Assembly: GCA_963921825.1 (NCBI GenBank)
Contig: OY997596.1
Location: 4,159,001 to 4,223,000, forward strand
DNA from: Erodium maritimum
Taxonomy: Eukaryota > Streptophyta > Magnoliopsida > Geraniales > Geraniaceae
Direction: 5' to 3'
DNA length: 64,000 nucleotides
The position numbers and the translations under genes were made by a program. The notes beneath the pieces were generated by a model, which saw nothing but the letters and a program-made list of their open reading frames with translations, ran no database searches and was not told where the DNA came from. Shown piece after piece: positions 10,800-23,006 of the stretch; position 1 is the stretch's first letter; each line of letters opens with the position of its first letter.

Positions 10800-12539
10800 G
10801 GTGTAGAACCGAACCAAACAAACAAACATTTCAAGAATAAGAATAAAGAGAACAAGCATAAACATTCATCCATCAATCAACACTCATCGAAACACACTTT
10901 CACCACAATACACAAAGACGTTCACTTAATCCTCAATCTTAGAAGTACACACGTTCATCAATCCATACCACACGGGATTCATACCCACAGTTACCCTTAC
11001 CGTCATACTTACGTGTCACAAACCATCGGTACATCGATCACCTGATTGTACCCCTTGGCACAACCAGTCATACTCGATCATCCGTTCAATCAACAATTAT
11101 ATCAACACAATCATTCAACCAATCAAGTAAACATTCAATAAATCAACAGTAAAGTAAACTAGTTCCAAGTATTGAAAGCAAGCTTCACTAGTTATCGTTA
11201 TCCTAAATATGCGTACTAGACTCATCCGATTATTAGTATTTGAAATACGATTATTCTAGTTATTCGCATCCTATAGGAAATTCTAGGACCTTTCCGATTT
11301 TATTATCCTAATCATGCATACTAAGCGTTAATTAAGATATTAAGACTTTCCCTACCTTGTGGTCTTCCTCTAATAAAACTCTGATGAAAAGCTCGAATGG
11401 TCACCACTCCGTTCTTCACACGGGTTCCGGCATGATCTTCGTTCTTCTAGCTCGGGTCCAAGCCCTTGATCTCGGGCGAAGTCCAAGCTCTGGGTTTTAG
11501 CAGTTAAAACTTACAATCAGTTCAGGTACGGTCTAAAGTAAAAACAATACGTTGCCTTTTAAACTCGAACGGGTCCAAAGCGGGATTAAACGACGAGTCG
11601 GGTTCGAGCACCCGCGCACCGAACTCAGAAACCGTTGCACGAATCCCGAGGCACGGTTTTAGATGCACGATTCCCGAGGTATCGTTTCACCGTTCCACTT
11701 TGTCCCGTTCTAAGTCCGTTCAAACGTTCCCCGTTCCACAGATTGTTCCAACGTCCACTTAAGGCCACTTTTGATTCAAAACTGATTTTGCAACCCTTTT
11801 TAATTTAACTCAGATTTTACTTGAAAACCAGTTTCATTTCTGTTCTTTTAAATCCTCCAATTCAAGTCTGGTTTTTGGTTCACACTCGTTGATTCGAGTC
11901 CAGAGATGAACACAACGGAAACAAAACCACAGAAACCAAAAAAAAAGGAACGGAGAGGGGCTCGATTTCTGAATCCGGTTGGCCAACGACAAAGGCGTCG
12001 CCGGCCGAGGTCTCACCGTAAGGGGAAGGAAGACACGGGGAAGTGGTGATGGTAGCGTCTCGGGAAACCGGCGAGGGTATGGGCAGTCTTGATTCTACCG
12101 AGCTTCTCCGGTGGCGAGATGGTGGTTGCGGCGGAGATCCTCGTGAGGGATCTGGACGGCGCGTCAGGTTTGCGTCTCAGATCCGGAGAGGATGAGAAGA
12201 ACGGAGATAGAGGCTCGGGGATGAGGAAGACGGTGTCGATGGCGGCGGGTTTGGCCTTCGCGACGGTGGGGGCGGTGTTCGGACTGAACGGAGAGGGAGA
12301 GGACATGGCCTACGGGTCTGGCCGGTCGAAGAGGGTGTGGGAGCTCGGGTTACGGTCGGGCGGTGAGGGCGTGGTCGGAAATGAGGAAGGGAGAGAGGAT
12401 TCGGGCGGCGGCGGAGATGGTTGGGAGAGGGAGGTGAGATGGGAGGTGGGTGGCCGTTTGCGAACGAGAAGCGAGGGAGGTTTGGGCGAGACTGCGCGAT
12501 TCAGAGGAGAAGGTTTAGGGTTTCGAACCCTAAACTTTG

Positions 12540-12547
12540 CTTTTATA
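12540..12547 (-). promoter_or_regulatory. TATA box of solo LTR
   Basis: TATAAAAG on the minus strand, in the sense direction of the LTR, just ahead of the GC-rich CT-rich leader-like segment. It is the likely core promoter of this LTR. Confidence 0.5.
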
Positions 12548-12846
12548 CGTGAGACCCCAAACGGGCTTGGGCCCTGACACTGGGCCTGGTAGTAGCCGCG
12601 ATGTAGTTGGGCCGCACGACCCAAGACTGTGACAGCTGGTCCGGTCTGTTCGGGCCGGGTTTGGCCTGGCCGGGTTGCTGGGCGGGTTTGGCCCGACCCG
12701 GTTCGCCCTTTTACCTTTTTTTTCTTTAATTTCTTTTCATTTTCTTTCGCAAACAAACACCATTTTCAACTCGTTTTTCCAACCTCGACGTTTCAAGACG
12801 ATTAAAAATTAATATTTTTCTTCTTTTAATTTAGTTGGTCTTTACA

Positions 12847-13365
12847 AACAGTAACTCACGGGCTCAACAACCCCACGGCACTCACGGCCACTCAAGACAC
12901 ACCAACAGTAACTCACGGGCTCAACAACCCCACGGTACTCACGGCCACTCAAGACATCAACAATAAAGCAACACGGGTTCAACAACCCAACGACACTTAC
13001 GGCCACCCAAGACACCAATACTAAAGTAACACGGGTTCAACAACCCAACGGGCCCTCATGGCCACCCAAGACACCAACGGTAAAGTACGGGTTCACAACC
13101 CCACGGGCACTCACGGCCACCCAAAATACCAATAATAATACCACGGGCTCTTATGGCCACCCAAGACTCGACAATAACAACACGGGCTCTCATGGCCACC
13201 CAAACTCAATAATAATAACACGGGCTCTCATGGCCACCCAAACTCAACAATAATAACACGGGCTCTCATGGCCACCCAAACTCAACAATAGTACACGGGC
13301 TCTCATGGCCACCCAAGACATCTACAATAATACACGGGCTCTCATGGCCACCCAAGACACAGATT
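12847..13365. repeat. Tandem repeat array, second part (57-bp then about 37-bp units)
   Basis: This continues the array of 9430-9643. It begins with units near 57 bp and passes to shorter units built on ACACGGGCTCTCATGGCCAC and CCAAACTCAACAATAATA. Confidence 0.88.
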
Positions 13366-15356
13366 AAACAGTAAACCTCCGGGCATGGTCATATGCCTCC
13401 AGTAATTCTAATATCGCTAAGTTCTCTGTTCCTACGACACTACTAAGTGTCACATGCTTTTCTCATACACGCTACCTTCCCGTATCAAGCTTTCTAGTAT
13501 TTAAATAAACCTACTCAACCCACGACACCCCGGTGTCACATGCAATTCTACTGTTAACTTTCCCTAACCAGGGCCGAGATCCGGCTACTTTTCCCTACCT
13601 CGTGCGTGTTCTCCCAAAAGCCAACCAACGAGCTCAGGTGATGATCTCAGTCACTCACCCAGCTTTTCCTTGCCTCGGTCCGTGGCACGATCTAAAAGAA
13701 CACAATTTAAAGGCACTTAACCACTCGCAGGAATAAACTGAAAATCATTAAACTTGATGCGCAAACTTAACCCCGACAATGTCGATCACTCCCAAACTCC
13801 CCAAATACTCGACATTGTGGATAAGGGACCCGTAAAGGCCCAATTCGCACGACATGGCGAAACTGCCCGGGTTTTGTAAATGCCCTTTAGAGGCTCCAAA
13901 AATTCCCGTTTTCGTTTCTACAGTCTTAGAATAATTCAAGGGTCCCAATGTACTTGACAGAATCGAATTCCGACTTCCGAGTCAATTAATTACCGTTTCA
14001 AGTTTCTAAAACCGGTTAATTATAACTTTTCCAATTTAATTCCAATTTTCGATTCGGTTATGGATAAATGGTCCGGGGAACGTTTTAAACCACCCGAACA
14101 CAAAACCCGATCACCCGAGCACGTGGGCCCCACCCGGCCAAGCTAGGTCGTGGGCCCTAGGTTTCATTGTGGGTCTCGGCCACCATGGTGGTGGCTGGTC
14201 CCAGCTCCGGCCAGCCACCCCATGGCCGGCCGGCCACCACCCACGGTGGTCGGAGCTCCTCCCGAGCCTCCGGTCACCGGAAAACGTCATCCTTCCCCTC
14301 CAAACACCTCCAAAACATCTCCAACAATTACCCCAACATCAAAATCACATTAAACTAATAGTTTTACACAAACCTAACTTCCAAAATTAAAACAAAACGA
14401 GAATCGGTTCGGTGTATACCGTAGAGGAGAACGAGGGGAGTGCACTTTCTCCTAGCCTTGAGACGATCCCATGGTTGGATGAGCGTGAATAGTGCTCCAA
14501 ACCCTACCTTTCTCTCTTCTCTTCTTCTCCTTCTCTCCCTTTCTTCTCTCTTCTTTCTCTTTCTAAAACAACTAACACATTTCTCTTTTTTTTTCTTTTA
14601 AAATGTGTTGCCGGCCACATATGGCTTCATCTTTAGTTTCCCCCCCAAAACTAACACCACCACTTGGTTGACAAGTGAAAAGGTGGGTCCCACACCTTTT
14701 GGAAAATATCCACTAGATATTTTCCAATCAGATTCGCGAAATTCGGACGTTTCGGGCCCCGAACGGGCACTTTTTCCAAGAAATTACGAAACTTGGCGGG
14801 CTACAAGGAAACAGCTCAACTAAGACCACTGCGACGACGGCTAAGCTTTTTGGATCCGAAACGGTCCTCGAATGGACCAAAACGTCGCTCGGTTGACTTT
14901 TCCAGCGAAAAGTCAACATTTCCCAAATTGATCAGAAAGTTTCCCTGAGTCCCCCGGAACTCACTTTGGTCGATAACGGGGTCGACTTAAGTCCGGTATG
15001 ACCCTCGGGGTCCAATTCCGGTTCAATTCAGTGTCTGCTCAAAATTTTTAAATTTTCCTGTTTTTCGCAGGTTTGACTGGCGTTGACCGGGAGTGGTTAT
15101 TACAGTTGGTCTAGCGAGATTCTCGGAGCCTGGGAGCTAGCGAGGGTCTTAGGCTAGTGTGGTCTAGAGACGTACATTCCGTTTTTGCACGAAACATTTT
15201 TGTTATTATTGGATTTTCGAGCTGTGGACTCGTATCGTCAGATTTGATACTTTAAAATTGTTATTGGAGATTTATTTCTTTTAAAGTTTCACTTGTATTT
15301 ATTATTGTTTTAGTTCACGTCTCGAGTCCGGTCAAAACCGGATTTGGGGCGTGACA

Positions 15357-16160
15357 TGATTGGTCATGTATATGTGTTTTTTGTTACTCGGCTATAATAG
15401 TGATTTACGTGTGAATCATGAACAAGTATGTATGAATTGAATCATATACATATGATATTTATGGTAATATATACATGAACAGTAAACATGTGTGTGTGAT
15501 TGTTTTGGGTTCTACCGTAGTTTATTTTTGAAGCTATATACATGTGTGTTGTTGCTTTGACTTTTATGGTAATTGAACATGTATGAACATGAGAATAGAT
15601 GGCATGATATATCCGTACATGTATATGTAATTTACATATTAAAGTGTATATATGTGTACTCTTGAACCATTACTTATATATATTTATATAAATTTATATT
15701 AAGCTCAAATACAAATATATATTTATGTTAACTTTAAGGTTTGTTATTCACCAAAGTAATCTTACTTTAAAGTTAATCAAATATTGAAGTCTTCCCTTAA
15801 GAATTGTTTAAGTTTAGAAATGCTAGTAAACAACATAAAAGACGCTAAACTTTAACGATATAATTATTAATTATAAAACTATGAGGTCACCCAAAGGTGA
15901 ACCATTGTTTATAATTAGTAATACTAATTGAGACTAACTGGCTCTTTCAATGGACATGTTTGTATATCCAAAGATAGCATCCATGTCAATTAGAATGTAA
16001 TTAGTTGTCTATTACATTATTGTTTTGTTTAGCATCATTGAAAGTTTATACTTTTAAGTTTAACCCAAAGGTGAACTTAAGAGTATATAGTAACGATTAT
16101 TAATTTATAGATAACTCAAAATATTAACGTGTGAGATGTATGTAATGTTTTGCTGCTTCC
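15357..16160 (+). other. Second part of copia A leader
   Basis: AT-rich sequence with many TATAC, ATGTGT and CATGTA blocks and no open frame. It runs into the gag start at 16161 and is read as the continuation of the leader interrupted at 532. Confidence 0.45.
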
Positions 16161-18955
16161 ATGAATATGTTTGCTTCGGCGAATGGTGTTGTTAAATTCA
16201 ACGGATTAAATTATTCGGATTGGTCAGAACAGGTCCAGTTTCAACTGGGCGTTATGGATTTAGACCTGACAATAATTATCGATGAAGTGCCTGCAGCCAT
16301 TACTAAGACTAGTACAGAGGCTGACAAATCAATTTTTGATGCCTAGGAAAGGTCTAATAGGCTGAGCTTGAATTTAATGAAGATGACGATGGCTGATAAC
16401 ATAAAACCATCGATGTCGAAGACTAACAATGCAAGGGAATTCATGCTGACAATTAATTAACTTTCTCAATCAGACATTATTGATAAGTATATTGTGGGAA
16501 GTCTTATGAGCGAGCTGACGACCAAGAAATTTGATTGGTCGCAACCCATTCATGATCATGTGACCTGTATGTCAAACTTAGCAGCAAAACTAAAGGCGAT
16601 TGGGATGGATGTGAGTGAATCATTTCTAATTCAATTCATCATCAACTCACTTCCTATAGAGTTTGGCCAATTCCAGGTGAATTATAATACCATTAAAGAG
16701 AAGTGGAACCTTCGGGAAATTAAGGCTATGCTCATTCAAGAGGAAGGAAGACTGAAAAAGATTAAGGGTCAATCTGTTCATCTAACAATGCATGATGGTG
16801 CCAGTAACAGCAAGGCTAAACCGGGAAAATTTGAAAAAAAAAAAGGCAAGAATCCTTTGAAAGTCAATGAGGGACACATTCAAAAGGAGCAGAGGTGCTA
16901 CTTCTGCAACAAGAATGGTCGCCTCAAAAAGGACTGCCCGAAAAGAAAGGTCTTGTTTGAAAAGAAAGGTACATATTTTGTTTCTGTATGTTATGAATCA
17001 AATCTTATAGAAGTACCTCATAATACTTGGTGGTTAGATATTGGTGCTACTACTCATGTGTTACATATTATACAGGGATTCCTTTCAATCCAGCCCATAA
17101 GCGGAGCTGATCGATTTCTGTATATGGGAAATAGAGTGAAGGCACACATTGAAGGAATTGGAACGTATAGATTAATATTAGACACAGGATGTCGTCTAGA
17201 TTTAGAGAAATGTCTTTACGTTCCTGATTGTGCTAGAAACTTAATTTCTGTTTCCAAATTAGACAAAGTCATTTTCAACTTTAAGATTGGCAATGGTACT
17301 TTTTCATTGTACAAACATAATTATTATTATGGTAGTGGTACTTTGATGGATTATTTCTATCGTTTCAATCTTGATTTTGATTTTGTTGAATCCCCATTTA
17401 ATGTTGAACATGGTTCATGCAGTAAGCGTAGTATATGTAAAGAGGATTCTATTTTCTTGTGGCATCAAAGATTAGGTCATATGTCCAAAGAAAGGGTAAT
17501 GAGGCTAGTGAAAAATGAAATCTTACCTCAATTGGATTTTAGTGACTGGGGTGTGTGTCTAGAATGCATTAAAGGCAAGCAAACTAGACACATATCCAAA
17601 TATCCTGGCACAAGAAGTAGTGAACCTCTTGAATTAATACACACTGATATTTGTGGTCCTTTTGATGCACCAAGTTGGAGCGGTGAGACATATTTTATCA
17701 CCTTTATTGATGATTATTCAAGGTACTGTTATCTTTATCTATTGCATGAAAAATCTCAAACAGTGAATATCGTAGAGGTGTTCGTGAATGAGGTGGAAAG
17801 GCAATTAGATAGAAGAGTTAAGATAATAAGATCAGATAGAGGTGGTGAATATTATGGAAAATTTGATGAAAATGGACAATGTCCGGGGCCTTTTGCCAAA
17901 TTTCTAGAGAGTCGGGGCATATGTGCACAATACACAATGCCTAAGACGCCACAACAAAATGGTGTTGCTGAGAGACGAAATCGTACTTTAATTGATATGG
18001 TTAGAAGTATGATGAGTTATACTACTATACCTCTTTCTTTGTGGACACGTGCCTTAAGAACAACAGTATATCTGTTGAATAGGGTTCCTAGTAAAGCAGT
18101 TCCTAAGACTCCTTACGAACTATGGACAGGAAGGAAACCTAGCTTGAGGCACTTGCATGTTTGGGGTTGCCAAGCAGAAATAAGAATAGTTAATCCACAT
18201 GAAAAGAATCTTGATGCAAGAACCATTAGTGGTTATTTCATCGGCTATCCAAAAAAATCGAAAGGGTATAGATTTTACTGTCCTAACCATAGTACGAGAA
18301 TTATAGAGTCTAGTAATGCTCGGTTCATTGAGAATGGTGAGTTCAGTGGGAGTTCGGAATTAAAAAAAGGGGATATTCAAGAAATCCAAATGGAACCTAC
18401 TATACCTAGTAGTTCTTCTCAAGTTGTTGTTTCTCGTGTTACATCAAAGAAACACAATTCAATGGAACAACAACATGATATTCTGAACCCACAAAATGAA
18501 CATGAAAATAATGAACCGGTTGACAATGCACAAGTCGAAAATGAGCAAGTGATACAACAAGAAATAGCACCACGAAGGCTGTAAGGCCGAAAAGACCAGC
18601 TATTTCAAGTGATTACTTGATATACTCACTTGAACATGAATGTGACTTGAGTGTTGATGAAGATCCGGTCTCATTTGTACAAACCATGAAATGTGACAAT
18701 TCCGGAAAATGGTTTGATGCCATGAAAAAATAGTTGAAATCAATGGATGACAATAAAGTTTGGGAACTTGTGGAATTGCCTGAAAATGCAAAGCAAGTGG
18801 GTTGTACATGGGTTTTCAAAACCAAAAGAGACTCAAAAGGCAATATCGAAAGGTATAAAGCCAGACTTGTTGCAAAAGGTTATACTCAAAAGGATTGCAT
18901 TGATCATAACAAGTTCAAGATAATTCTCGACAGTTACACTAAATTATGATAGCTT
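16161..18955 (+). pseudogene. Decayed Ty1/copia gag-pol (copia A), RT and RNase H truncated
   Basis: Gag starts at an ATG (MNMFASANGVVKFNGLNYSDW) and meets stops near 16344 and 16459. The frame from 16494 to 18584 covers the rest of gag, the zinc knuckle, protease and integrase. The knuckle reads CYFCNKNGRLKKDC, where Arg replaces the usual His. The protease site reads LDIGA instead of D(S/T)GA. Integrase is well kept: HQRLGHMS with two later Cys, HTDICGPF, SDRGGEY and NGVAERRNRTL. After a stop and a frameshift, RT begins (WELVELPENAKQVGCTWVFK, YKARLVAKGYTQ), then ends at 18955 without its YVDD site. Order gag-protease-integrase-RT defines copia. Confidence 0.93.
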
Positions 18956-19838
18956 ATATGTGACGTCGTGCAAGGCTAGCTATTATCATCAACTTCTAGA
19001 AATTTCCATACTTAACATCTTTTCTAGACAATTTATAGTGTATATTAGTAACCCCGATTTTCAATATTGTCAAACACACCGAGACTCATGCTTTTAGTTC
19101 ATGAACTCCATGAATCATTCTTCGATAAATGATCTTTTTACTAAACATATTCGTACAAAAACCATACATTCTAGCATCGATTGTTAATATGTGCATGTCT
19201 TGTTTCATTTTCAATAAGAGAATATTGATATTCTTTAATATTCATATTTAGATGAATCGTTTCATTACTTGAATGTCTCATAAATCAGTTTATAAACTAT
19301 TAAGGGGAGTATGAAATGTCAAATCAAAGATTTAGTAGATTTCTCATATGTTTGTTTGGCATTCTTTCTGCTTTGATCAGACATCCATATCCAATATTAG
19401 ATTGTTTTTCTAATATTTACAGCTTATTTTTCCAAATTATTTTGGTTTGGGTAATTCCGTGATGAAGTTGATAAATTGATTGACATTCCTCAAACAAGTA
19501 CTATAGTGTATTGACATATAAATATCCGTTATTCTTTTTTGATGTGTTCCATTGTTTTTTATACCTATTTTTAATTCACTGATCATTGATAAATGAAACT
19601 CTCATATTTTGTTTTGTTAACGATAGTTTTTCACTGTGAAATAAACATCCCTAGAGTTGTTAGAATGTTCAACCATTAAGAAAAATTGTCTTCCATTTGG
19701 ATAAAAAATGCTTTTCTGTAAACAAATTTGAATAGTGATCAAAATTAGGCCTAACTAGTATTAAATTTTAAATTCAAGATTAAAAGTCTAATATTTTCAC
19801 TTGATTAAGTTTGATCAAATAATAACAGATCTTTAATT
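18956..19838 (+). repeat. 3' end of copia A: non-coding tail, PPT and start of 3' LTR
   Basis: RT is followed by AT-rich sequence with no domain, so most of RT and RNase H is deleted. TATTAAGGGGAGTA just before 19312 is a plausible polypurine tract, followed by TGAAATGTC as the LTR start. The LTR is entered by a LINE fragment at 19850. I could not recognise its continuation beyond 32089. Confidence 0.5.
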
Positions 19839-21305
19839 TTATAGGGTATACCGATCCAGTCAATTGTGTCGATCGGGGCACAAAAGGTGGGTCCAACGTC
19901 TATTCAGGATATGGTCGAGAAGGAGTTGTGTAAGACCCACCCCCAGTCGATCCCGGTAGAACCGGTGAATCCTAGCTAAGTTTGACTTTTGGCTGGAAAA
20001 GTCAACCGAATGACTCGGAAAGTCATTTGGGACCTTTCCGGGGCCCAAAAAGCTTAGCCATTATCACGGTTAGCTTAGTTGGGTCGTTTCCTTCAGTTTG
20101 ACTGTAATATTGTTAAAGTCAACCGTCGGTCAAACTTGGGCTTACTATCGGTTGTTTCTTCGATAAATCTTGGAAAGATGGAAATTTATTAAGTAGGAGG
20201 GACCACACATGGCACTTGTCATGCCTGGCTTGGAGGATGAAAGTGGGGGATTCAAATGACTCTCATGCTCTCCTAAGTTACCTTTAAAGGGATAAGACCT
20301 TAAGGGCTTTTGAGTAAATTGACATTTTAGGTCATTTAAAGGAAAGGGAGCAACAATTCAGCCTATTTCCTCTTGTTGCAGCCGAAAATCACAAGGAGAG
20401 AGGAGGGGAGGAGTTCATTTCTTGAGGAAGAAGATAGAGAAGAAAGCTTGGATTTTGGAGCTTGTTCTTGGTCCTTTTGCCCTCATTTCCACTTCATCTT
20501 CTCCATCTCAACTACCTAGAGGTAAGGATACTCTCAACTCTCCATTTCTTCCACTTCCAATCTTTGGGTTTTGTGGGTCTTGGCTTAAAAGTTGAAGAAC
20601 TTGCTTGTTTGATTGTTGCTTGGAGAAGAAGTAGTGAAGTAGGTTGTTGGATTGTGTTTTTGGTTGAAGTTTGATGAACCCATTGAGGGTGTAGCTGTTG
20701 GGCATCTTTGGTTGAACATTTTGGAGCTAAGAGAGCTTAGAAATGGAGTTTGTGTTGAGATTTTCGTGAAATTCGAGTTGGGGAAGAAAGGGGAAGGAGC
20801 TGGTCAGGTCTGATACGGAAGCTGACCCGGACCGGGCCAGGTGCCGGCACGGTATGCCGCACGGAACGGGCCTGGTACCGGCACGGCACACGGCACGGAA
20901 CGGACGGGAGTCCGGCACGGTACCTGACACGGTCCATGTCGCTCTCCGGGCCGGTCTGTGACGCGTTCTGCGCTGGCTTCCGGGCCGGCCTGTGACATGG
21001 TCCGTGCCATGTTCCGGCACGGGTAGCCACACGGTCTGTATGGCATTCCGGATCAGACCCCCAGAGCCCAAAACCCTTCCTTTTAGCTAAATTTGATTTC
21101 CACACATCCTCTTCGAACCTTGATCCATTTCTGAACATTGTTGTGTGTTTGAGGAGAAGAACACTTTGTTGAGGAAACTAATTTGTGGTCTTTTGGTGGT
21201 TCAAAACCGTGGGACCAAGCTAGGAAAGAAGGAAGAACGTGGACACGAGTTAGAGGAGGAAAGATCACGCCGGGACCCGAGTGAAGAACAGAGTGATGAC
21301 CACCG

Positions 21306-22992
21306 TGTTGGGTCTCGATGGAGGGTATGAACACATACTTGCAGCGGAAATAACTCGAGACCATGTCATAGAACACTACCAAATATTAGATACACAAGAG
21401 AATAAACAATATGGATGTTTCCTTACCAACTAGTTCAAGAAAAGGAAGAGAACACCAAAGAAACGATGATCGGCTTGAGTCTCCAAGACGCCTACGTATC
21501 CAAATGGAATCAAAGCCACGTAGTTCTTCTTTAGATGACTCAAGAACACAACAAGAGGGGGGAAAAGTGCCAAACTCGAAATTGTAGTGTGAGAGGGAGA
21601 GAAGTTGTGTTTCTATTCTTGTCTTGTGATTTGTTGTAGGAAAAAGATGACTTAAACCATCAACAACCATCAAGGACAAGTAAGGTGTGAAGCATGGTGT
21701 GAAGTAAGACAAGCATGGTGCTAAGTATGGCAAGACAAGATGGGTTAGGTGGTGAATCACCAACACCTTAATCCTTGTCTTGCTTACTTAGTACTAATTA
21801 ATCAAGACTTGATTAATTAGTTCCATGGGCCTTGGTTGCATGGGCCTTTCATGGGCCTTTCATGGGCCTCTTGGAACATGGCCCATGGCCATTCCCAACG
21901 AGGTCCCGTGACGTGCTCATCGCCTCCAAGCCTTCCATACCGGAAATGTCCAACATTATCCGACGCGATCAATCCCAAGACTCCAAGCCTTGTCTTGATC
22001 CGTAATGTCCTATTCACTTACGGGCACATGACCCAAAACCCAGTTTTGGTCATGTCCCGAGACAACTCTCTTTTGGCCATTCTCCATAAATGTGTCAATG
22101 AGTTTCATCCTTCGGTGTGACCCTTAGGTCTATGCATGTCGATAGATCAACGTAAAATCCCATTTTACTTGATCCTATATAAGTGGCAACTAACGAGACT
22201 TTAGTATTGCCTGACACTACATAGCGAATCGAACCAATCGATTCTAACCTTTCCGTCCTCCCTGTCATTATCCTTTTATCTCCGATATCCTGATTGAGAT
22301 AAGGCATAGAGCCGTCATCCTTATTATTCTCAATCACTGTTCCTTGATATGTGAGATGACTGAATATATGATACCTAGTATCATGTGCATGGCCATGCTA
22401 TTCTTTCAGTCACTCTCGATCAAGCGGCCGAGAACCGATATCTTTCCCATACCTCAGTATGAGGGATAAATCCCTTAGCCGTCTTTCGTGTCACTCATGC
22501 AACCCGTCCCCAAGCCAATCCTGGCCGTTATGGAAGCCCTGTTACGGACAACGTTAGGCTCAGGTCAAACTTAGTTGTTGACTGCATAGTGATCACAAAG
22601 ACTCCTTGGTCTAAGGATACATGACAAGCTACGACACTGAATATGTTAATGACTCAATCTATGGCACATATTCAGGGCGGGTCGTCCAATATCATGTCCC
22701 ACATGATATCTATGATCAGACTCCGGAATCCCATTCCAATGACTAACAGAACGTAAGCCATGAAGAGCCATCTTTCATACTAGTCGCTTCTAGTGAAGCT
22801 TTATTGACTAGGGACCCATCGAGTGTGATCCATCTCGATCTATGGTTCTATTCGCATGGTGGGCATAGATCAGAAATCACATCGATATATTACTCCAACA
22901 CATAAGTAATAGAAAGCCGCTTTAATCTTATTGCTAATGATGATATATACATTTGGACATTTATGATTGAACTACGGGCACTAAGACTAACA
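21306..22992 (-). repeat. 3' LTR of copia C
   Basis: In element sense it starts TGTTAGTCTTAGTGCC and ends ACCCAACA. It has the same length as the other LTR, with an offset of 7274 bp throughout. Short frames inside it recur identically in the other LTR and are not genes. Four CATGGGCCTT-like repeats lie near 21824-21895. Confidence 0.96.
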
Positions 22993-23006
22993 ATCTCCCA
23001 CTTGCC
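22993..23006 (-). other. Polypurine tract of copia C
   Basis: In element sense CAAGTGGGAGAT lies directly before the 3' LTR and a few bases after the stop codon. It primes plus-strand DNA synthesis. Confidence 0.85.

Larger units (their letters stand above)
9644..12846 (-). mobile_element. Gypsy solo LTR (3203 bp), TSD AACAG
   Basis: It begins TGTCACGCCCCAAATCCG and ends GGTCTTTACA, sense minus. AACAG flanks it at 9639-9643 and 12847-12851, and the tandem repeat of the host LTR continues across the junction, proving insertion into the array. It holds the TGAGC hairpin (9949-9962), a version of the TTGTACC hairpin (11033-11079), a 26-base C run and a GC-rich segment with a TATA box. The reading frames in 12000-12760 are LTR sequence, not genes. 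Confidence 0.93.
8547..15104 (-). mobile_element. Gypsy solo LTR (3350 bp without its insert), TSD GTTGG
   Basis: It begins TGTCACGCCCCAATTTCAG and ends GGTTATTACA, sense minus. GTTGG flanks it at 8542-8546 and 15105-15109. It belongs to a second LTR subfamily shared with the solo LTR at 44806-47952. It carries the TGAGC hairpin (8825-8838), two minisatellites and two short hairpins (13436-13451 and 13524-13537). Another solo LTR at 9644-12846 interrupts it. No coding domain is inside. Confidence 0.92.
5902..15356 (+). repeat. 3' LTR of the gypsy element, split by nested solo LTRs
   Basis: It begins TGTAAGAACC directly after the polypurine tract and ends GGGGCGTGACA. Removing the insertion 8547-15104 and one copy of its target duplication leaves 2892 bp. 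It contains the TGAGC hairpin (8491-8504), a minisatellite (7624-7818) and GC-rich CCGG repeats around 6790-6950. TGATT follows at 15357-15361. Confidence 0.88.

Noticed and set aside
12013-12756. Frames of 97-162 codons on both strands
   Set aside because: They lie inside the solo LTR 9644-12846, in its GC-rich leader-like part, and lack domains.
20727-21138. Arginine- and proline-rich minus-strand frames
   Set aside because: They come from GGCACGG-type repeats in the solo LTR 19930-31606.
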